A stretch of 27,130 nucleotides of DNA from MGBC163016 sp964462135 (GTDB taxonomy: Bacteria > Actinomycetota > Coriobacteriia > Coriobacteriales > Eggerthellaceae), in NCBI GenBank assembly GCA_964462135.1, contig CAYWWK010000024.1, forward strand, positions 1-27,130, written 5' to 3'. Both the position numbers and the translations under genes were made by a program. Within the stretch, counting starts at the first letter, position 1. Each line of letters begins with the position of its first letter. Positions 23,123-27,130 of the stretch are shown here, one piece after another. The notes beneath the pieces are model-generated. The model searched no databases and was not told the DNA's origin. It worked only from the letters and a program-made list of their open reading frames with translations.

Positions 23123-23197
23123 GGGCCCTTAGCTCAATGGTGGAGCAGAGGACTCATAATCCTTTGGTTGCAGGTTCGAATCCTGCAGGGCCCACCA
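23123..23197 (+). tRNA. tRNA with CAT anticodon (Ile2 or elongator Met)
   Basis: Acceptor GGGCCCT/AGGGCCC, D-arm GCTC/GAGC, anticodon stem GAGGA/TCCTT with loop CTCATAA, T-loop TTCGAAT, discriminator A, encoded CCA. It is not the initiator, since the first acceptor pair is a normal G-C and the anticodon stem lacks the three G-C pairs. The TTAGCTCA start and ACTCATAAT loop resemble tRNA-Ile2, whose C34 is converted to lysidine by TilS, but elongator tRNA-Met cannot be excluded by eye. Confidence 0.93.
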
Positions 23198-23241
23198 CAT
23201 AACTCGCCTAAACCAAGCACGAAACGGCAAAGAGGGTGAGC

Positions 23242-25266
23242 ATGGAAACACTGACACTGGTATTGCTGATGGTGATCGCTGTGCTCATCTCTGCGGTCAT
23301 CGACCGATTCGTCCCCAAGGTGTCCCTGCCGCTGATCCAGGTTGCCATGGGCGTGATCATCGCCTTGTTCTCGCGTGGCAATGTGGTGATCGAACTGGAA
23401 CCGGACCTCTTCCTGGTGCTGTTCATCGCTCCGCTTCTCTACATTGAGGCGAAGCATGCCGACAAGGCGGTCCTTTGGCGCAATCGCGGCCCCATCCTGT
23501 CGCTGGCCATCGGCCTGGTGGTCGTCACCATGCTCATCATCGGTTTCGTGCTGAATGCGGTGATGCCGGCAATCTCGCTGGCTGCTGCGTTTGCCTTGGG
23601 GGCGGCGCTCGGTCCCACCGATGCCGTCGCCGTCACATCGCTATCCAAGCAGGTCAGCATTCCTGAGCGCCAGTGGGGCATCCTCAAGGGGGAGCTGCTC
23701 TTGAACGATGCGTCGGGCATCGTCTGCTTCCAGTTCGCCATTGCGGCGGCGGCAACGGGCTCCTTTTCGGCCCTGAGTGCCGGAGAGGACTTCGCCATCG
23801 AATTCGTCGGTGGCCTCATCTTCGGCTTGGCAATCGGATATCTGAGCAACTTCGTCTTGCGGAAGATCCGTGATGTCGGGGTTGAAAGCATCACATTCCA
23901 TGTGCTCTTCGAGATATGCATTCCCTTCGTCGTGTATCTCTCTGCAGCGGCGGTCCATGTGAGCGGCATCATCGCCGTGGTGGTGGCTGGCTTGGTCAAC
24001 GTCATTGCTCCACGCACGGTCAGCCCCTCCATCGCCCATATGAACATCGTTTCTTCAAGCGTCTGGCAGGTCATCTCCTTCACGCTGAATGGCATCGTGT
24101 TCGTCCTGCTTGGTACGCAGATACCCACCGCCATGTTCTTCTCATGGGAGGATGCAAGCATATCGAACTGGACGCTCCTCGCGCTTGTGTGCCTGGTCAC
24201 GTTCATCCTGCTGGGTGCCAGGTTCCTCTGGTGCGTGGGGATGGAGCTCGTCCATGCCAAGCGTACGATGAACACGCATTTCTCACGAAGGAATCTGCGC
24301 AATGCGCTGGTGGTCACGCTGTGCGGGGCGAAGGGTACCATCACCCTTTCCATCCTCTTCACCATTCCCGTCTTCCTGTCAACGGGAGTCCGCTTCCCTG
24401 AACGTCACTTGATCATCTTCATCGGATGCGGCGTCATTCTGGTGACGCTTCTTCTGGCCACGTTCGTGGTGCCTCTGGTGGCTCCCAAGCGCAAGCGGAA
24501 GGAGACGGAGATCCAAGCACGCCAGAACTACTACGAATGCCTTGCCGACATCCTGCGCAACGTCATCGAGGAGCTGACGGCCCAGCAGACACGTGACAAC
24601 ATCACTGCCACACGGCGCGTGATCCAGGTCTATCAAGACAGGCTCGAGCGCACGAAGAGTCATACGGGCGATGAGGATGAGCAAGGTCTGGAATTGCGCT
24701 GTCAGGCCATTGGTTGGGAACAGGATCGGACCCTGCAGTTGATCAGCGAGGGAGAGATCACCCATGATGTGGGGTATGAGTACATTGGGCGCCTTGAGCG
24801 GATGGAGCGGTTCGCCCGTCACGGCACCCGGTTCTCTCCTCGACGGGCATGGGGTGTGATCAGGGCCGCTCTCGCGAGGATCCGCCAAGCCGTCTTCCGC
24901 ATCCTTCCGCAGGTTGCCCAGACCGATGAGATATCCGAGATGCACAGACTGCAGATGGAGACGCATGTCTATGTCCTGGGCATCCTGCATGACATGATCA
25001 CCCAGGATGACGTGCTCACTGAGGATGTGAGTCGGCTGATCGTGGAATACGAAACCACGCTGGCTGCCTTGAGGAAGCGTGCGCCCAGCGTGACGACTTC
25101 CTTCAAGATCATCGACCAAACCGATGACATCCGTCGTCTTGCCTATCAGCTGGAACTGGAGGAGATCCAGAAGATGTATGAGCGCTCTCGCATTGACCGA
25201 CATGCTGCCAAGAGCATGCGTGACAATGTCGCTCTCATGCAGATGGATCTTGACGACAGGCTTTGA
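23242..25266 (+). CDS. CPA1-family Na+/H+ antiporter with long cytosolic C-terminal domain
   Basis: The N-terminal 425 residues or so of this 674-aa protein are hydrophobic with about 12 membrane helices. The ion-site motifs of CPA1 exchangers are present: LGPTDAVAV with Asp127 and LLNDASGI with Asn155-Asp156. A late GAKGTITL segment is also conserved in this family. It would exchange sodium (or potassium) for protons. The remaining 250 residues, after a basic stop (KRKRKE), are soluble, helical and charged, probably a regulatory cytosolic domain. The start at 23242 follows AGAGGG; a GTG two codons earlier lies within that site. It lies alone between tRNA genes. Confidence 0.92.
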   Translation: METLTLVLLMVIAVLISAVIDRFVPKVSLPLIQVAMGVIIALFSRGNVVIELEPDLFLVLFIAPLLYIEAKHADKAVLWRNRGPILSLAIGLVVVTMLIIGFVLNAVMPAISLAAAFALGAALGPTDAVAVTSLSKQVSIPERQWGILKGELLLNDASGIVCFQFAIAAAATGSFSALSAGEDFAIEFVGGLIFGLAIGYLSNFVLRKIRDVGVESITFHVLFEICIPFVVYLSAAAVHVSGIIAVVVAGLVNVIAPRTVSPSIAHMNIVSSSVWQVISFTLNGIVFVLLGTQIPTAMFFSWEDASISNWTLLALVCLVTFILLGARFLWCVGMELVHAKRTMNTHFSRRNLRNALVVTLCGAKGTITLSILFTIPVFLSTGVRFPERHLIIFIGCGVILVTLLLATFVVPLVAPKRKRKETEIQARQNYYECLADILRNVIEELTAQQTRDNITATRRVIQVYQDRLERTKSHTGDEDEQGLELRCQAIGWEQDRTLQLISEGEITHDVGYEYIGRLERMERFARHGTRFSPRRAWGVIRAALARIRQAVFRILPQVAQTDEISEMHRLQMETHVYVLGILHDMITQDDVLTEDVSRLIVEYETTLAALRKRAPSVTTSFKIIDQTDDIRRLAYQLELEEIQKMYERSRIDRHAAKSMRDNVALMQMDLDDRL

Positions 25267-25270
25267 TCTC

Positions 25271-25299
25271 TTGATTCGAACGCCCGCTCCGGTTACAAT
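25271..25299 (+). promoter_or_regulatory. Promoter of tRNA-Val
   Basis: TTGATT (25271-25276) and TACAAT (25294-25299) are 17 bases apart, starting four bases after the antiporter stop. Confidence 0.82.
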
Positions 25300-25330
25300 G
25301 CCTTCTTGCATCTTCAAGATGCACCATATC

Positions 25331-25405
25331 GGTCGCTTGGCTCAGCGGGAGAGCATCGCCTTCACACGGCGGGGGTCACAGGTTCAAATCCTGTAGCGAC
25401 CACCA
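25331..25405 (+). tRNA. tRNA-Val (anticodon CAC)
   Basis: Acceptor GGTCGCT/AGCGACC, D-arm GCTC/GAGC, anticodon stem TCGCC/GGCGG with loop TTCACAC, T-loop TTCAAAT, discriminator A, encoded CCA. Confidence 0.96.
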
Positions 25406-25412
25406 GAAGTTC

Positions 25413-25449
25413 GCAGGTCAGAGGGTTATTCCTTCTGGCCTGCTTTCAT
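25413..25449 (+). terminator. Terminator after tRNA-Val
   Basis: A 13-bp stem GCAGGTCAGAGGG/CCTTCTGGCCTGC (two G-T pairs) with loop TTATT is followed by TTTCATT. Confidence 0.82.
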
Positions 25450-25484
25450 TCCTGCAGTATTTCGCGCACTTTGCGGATCATGCT

Positions 25485-25513
25485 TTGAGCGTGGTTGGAT
25501 GCTGCTCTATACT
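25485..25513 (+). promoter_or_regulatory. Promoter of the TSCPD gene
   Basis: TTGAGC (25485-25490) and TATACT (25508-25513) are 17 bases apart; the start codon is 26 bases further on. trpS probably shares the transcript. Confidence 0.75.
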
Positions 25514-25539
25514 GAGATCAAAGAGGAAAGGATGACAGC

Positions 25540-25785
25540 ATGCAACAGATAGAATATCTGCCGAAGGGTGTCTGTGCCCGCAAGATAGATATCCAGACCG
25601 AAGACGGGAAGGTCCGTCACGTTGAGTTCACGGGGGGTTGCAACGGCAATCTCAAGGCCATTGCCAAGCTCATAGAAGGCATGCCCACCCAGCAGGTCAT
25701 CGACACGCTTGAGGGCAACACCTGCGGTCCGCGTTCCACCAGCTGCGCCGACCAGTTGGCGCAGGCGCTCAAGCAAACGCTGTAG
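25540..25785 (+). CDS. TSCPD-domain protein (TIGR03905-type)
   Basis: This 81-aa protein consists of a single TSCPD domain with four cysteines at 12, 34, 62 and 69, in the motifs GVCARKI, GGCNGNLKAI, GNTCGPRSTSCADQLA. The family is named for its C-terminal TSCPD signature, and the same domain occurs at the C-terminus of vitamin-B12-dependent ribonucleotide reductases. The function of the stand-alone form is not established. The arrangement of cysteines suggests metal or redox activity. The ATG is preceded by AGAGGAAAGGA. trpS follows 36 bases later. Confidence 0.93.
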   Translation: MQQIEYLPKGVCARKIDIQTEDGKVRHVEFTGGCNGNLKAIAKLIEGMPTQQVIDTLEGNTCGPRSTSCADQLAQALKQTL

Positions 25786-25821
25786 TCCTCCTTCATCTCC
25801 AGGAAAGGGGTGTGAGCCTGC

Positions 25822-26871
25822 ATGGCGAACACGACCACATTCGAAGCTCAGAAGAAGATGAGCGATCACGCGAAAGAGGATCTTGCGAAGAATCCTTCGA
25901 AATACATCATGCTCACGGGAGATAGACCCACTGGTCGTTTGCATCTGGGGCATTACTTCGGCACACTCAAGGAACGTGTGCGTCTTCAGAATGAAGGTAT
26001 ACATACCAACATCGTCATTGCAGACTATCAGGTGATCACTGACCGTGACAGCACGACTGAGATCCATGACAACGTGCTCAACATGGTCATCGACTATCTG
26101 GCATGCGGCATAGACCCGAAGCGCACGATGATCTTCACCCATTCCGCCATCCCGCCCTTGAACCAGTTGATGCTGCCATTCCTGTCGCTGGTGAGCGAAG
26201 CGGAGCTTCTGCGCAATCCCACGGTGAAGGCCGAGAAGGAGGCTTCGGGGCATGCGCTGACCGGTCTTTTGCTCACCTATCCCGTCCATCAGGCCTGCGA
26301 CATCCTCTTCTGCAAGGGAAACATCGTCCCGGTGGGCAAAGACCAACTGCCCCATATCGAACAGACGCGTCAGATCGCACGCCGCTTCAATGAACGCTTC
26401 GCACCGGTCTTCCCCGAACCGGTGGGGCTGTTGACCGATGCGGTTGAGATACCGGGTCTTGATGGCCGGAAGATGTCCAAGTCCTATGGGAATGCCATCT
26501 CGCTTTCCGCCACCGAAGAGGAGACGGCGAAGCTGATCAAGAAGTCGAAGACCGATTCTGAGCGCACCATCACGTTTGACCCCGAGGCGCGTCCTGGCGT
26601 GAGCGCCCTTCTGACCACCGCGGCCCTCACCACCGGACGGACGGAGGTTGATATCGCCTCTGAGATAGCGGATGCAGGCGCGGGAGCCCTCAAGGCCTAC
26701 GTGACCGAATCGGTGAATGCATATCTGGCGCCCATACGCGAGCGCAGGCGTCAGCTTGAGCAGGATATCCCGTTCATCGAAGAGGTGCTTGCTGAGGGGA
26801 ACAGGCGTGCTCTGGAGGTGGCCCAGCAGACACTCGATGAGGTTCGTCAGGCCATGGGCATGGTCTACTGA
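25822..26871 (+). CDS. trpS: Tryptophan--tRNA ligase
   Basis: This 349-aa class I synthetase charges tRNA-Trp. The HIGH-type motif is HLGH at 41-44 (GDRPTGRLHLGHYFGTL) and KMSKS is at 217-221 (DGRKMSKSYGN). The central AELLRNPTVKAE and VPVGKDQLPHIEQTR segments are typical of TrpRS. A 25-residue N-terminal extension precedes the fold. The ATG at 25822 lies about ten bases after AAAGGGG. It probably shares the promoter of the TSCPD gene. No rho-independent terminator was found after its stop. Confidence 0.95.
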   Translation: MANTTTFEAQKKMSDHAKEDLAKNPSKYIMLTGDRPTGRLHLGHYFGTLKERVRLQNEGIHTNIVIADYQVITDRDSTTEIHDNVLNMVIDYLACGIDPKRTMIFTHSAIPPLNQLMLPFLSLVSEAELLRNPTVKAEKEASGHALTGLLLTYPVHQACDILFCKGNIVPVGKDQLPHIEQTRQIARRFNERFAPVFPEPVGLLTDAVEIPGLDGRKMSKSYGNAISLSATEEETAKLIKKSKTDSERTITFDPEARPGVSALLTTAALTTGRTEVDIASEIADAGAGALKAYVTESVNAYLAPIRERRRQLEQDIPFIEEVLAEGNRRALEVAQQTLDEVRQAMGMVY

Positions 26872-26933
26872 GCGTCATCCTGAAATCCATCATTTATCCT
26901 GTTTGTCGTGGCAATTGCGTGCCTCAATGGTGC

Positions 26934-27090
26934 TATACTTCCGAAGTCTGCGAAAAATCGCAGATCGAAAACTATAGGCCCTTGAGACATGTTGGTTTTA
27001 CAAACAATTCGTCTGCTCGTTTGCAAGCGAACATGGTAAGTATCACCCGTCATGAGCAAAGGGTCCCCGCAGATGTGAAAGGGGTCCGTT
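26934..27090 (+). promoter_or_regulatory. -10 element and structured 5' leader of the last gene
   Basis: TATACT (26934-26939) is a good -10 without a clear -35. The leader then opens with a perfect 7-bp hairpin TCTGCGA/TCGCAGA (26947-26964, loop AAAA). Two very short frames follow (26989-27039, 16 codons; 27052-27078, 8 codons). Just before the start, GGTCCCC (27062-27068) can pair with GGGGTCC (27081-27087) apart from one T-T mismatch, burying the AAAGGGG ribosome-binding site. The total leader is about 145 bases. It does not carry a recognisable T-box motif. Confidence 0.4.
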
Positions 27091-27130
27091 TTGACCGAGA
27101 TCAAGAACACGTCAGTCATCCAGTTCGATG
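27091..27130 (+). CDS. Start of an unidentified gene, truncated by window end
   Basis: A TTG at 27091 lies six bases after AAAGGGG and opens a frame reading MTEIKNTSVIQFD to the window edge. Thirteen residues are too few to identify a family. The long leader and good ribosome-binding site make a real gene likely. Confidence 0.5.
   Translation, partial: MTEIKNTSVIQFD

Noticed and set aside
27018..27033. CGTTTGCAAGCG near the end resembling the inverted repeat at 19230-19262
   Set aside because: It shares only CGTTTGCAA and is an imperfect palindrome; one short match is within chance expectation.
26946..27090. T-box or other known riboswitch before the last gene
   Set aside because: No T-box consensus (TGGNACCGCG-like antiterminator) or other familiar aptamer motif was found; only hairpins are visible.
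1..27130. CRISPR arrays, insertion sequences, prophage genes
   Set aside because: No regularly spaced repeats, transposase or phage-type products were seen; apart from the small 18.66-19.4 kb segment the content is core metabolism.

Overview
The window is an ordinary-looking stretch of chromosome from a moderately GC-rich bacterium. The most likely source is an actinomycete of class Coriobacteriia (Eggerthellaceae/Slackia/Cryptobacterium-like). This is inferred from gene content: an arginine deiminase operon with a PucR-type regulator, an L,D-transpeptidase with an extracytoplasmic repeat region, a TSCPD protein, a radical-SAM/DUF4130 pair, and tRNA genes that encode their CCA ends. No 16S gene is present, so the assignment is an inference. 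Nothing looks like a prophage, IS element or CRISPR array.

Positions 1-3393 (minus strand) form a trans-translation block. An unknown small protein and an oversized M42 aminopeptidase are translationally coupled to smpB. A very acidic protein follows, and then the 5' end of the tmRNA gene ssrA, which is cut by the window edge. Positions 3496-6587 (plus strand) hold pyrE with a clean terminator, then a two-gene radical-SAM/DUF4130 module. That module's promoter carries two adjacent LexA-like (SOS) boxes over the expected transcription start, which is the strongest regulatory signal in the window. A tRNA-Thr follows.

Positions 6742-13880 are an arginine-fermentation locus. A PucR-family regulator (minus) is divergent from arcA-arcB-arcC and a YfcC/DcuC-type transporter that is probably the arginine/ornithine exchanger. 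Together they would import arginine, convert it to citrulline, then to ornithine and carbamoyl phosphate, and make ATP. Hairpins lie between arcA/arcB and arcC/yfcC, and a long terminator closes the operon.

Positions 13894-18549 encode DNA polymerase IV, a membrane-anchored L,D-transpeptidase, glutamate racemase and the XTP/dITP pyrophosphatase RdgB; the last three overlap or nearly abut. Positions 18565-20890 hold tRNA-Pro, an XRE-type regulator preceded by two near-identical 24-bp operator units, a 46-aa Cys-containing acidic peptide gene with its own terminator, tRNA-Gly, a secreted coiled-coil M23 endopeptidase and tRNA-Arg(TCT). The last lies just upstream of argS.

Positions 20938-27130 hold argS, tRNA-His, tRNA-Lys, a CAT-anticodon tRNA, a large CPA1 Na+/H+ antiporter, tRNA-Val, a TSCPD protein, trpS and the first codons of an unidentified gene behind a structured 5' leader. 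Eight tRNA genes, all with different anticodons, are scattered singly or in small groups among protein genes, several with near-consensus promoters.
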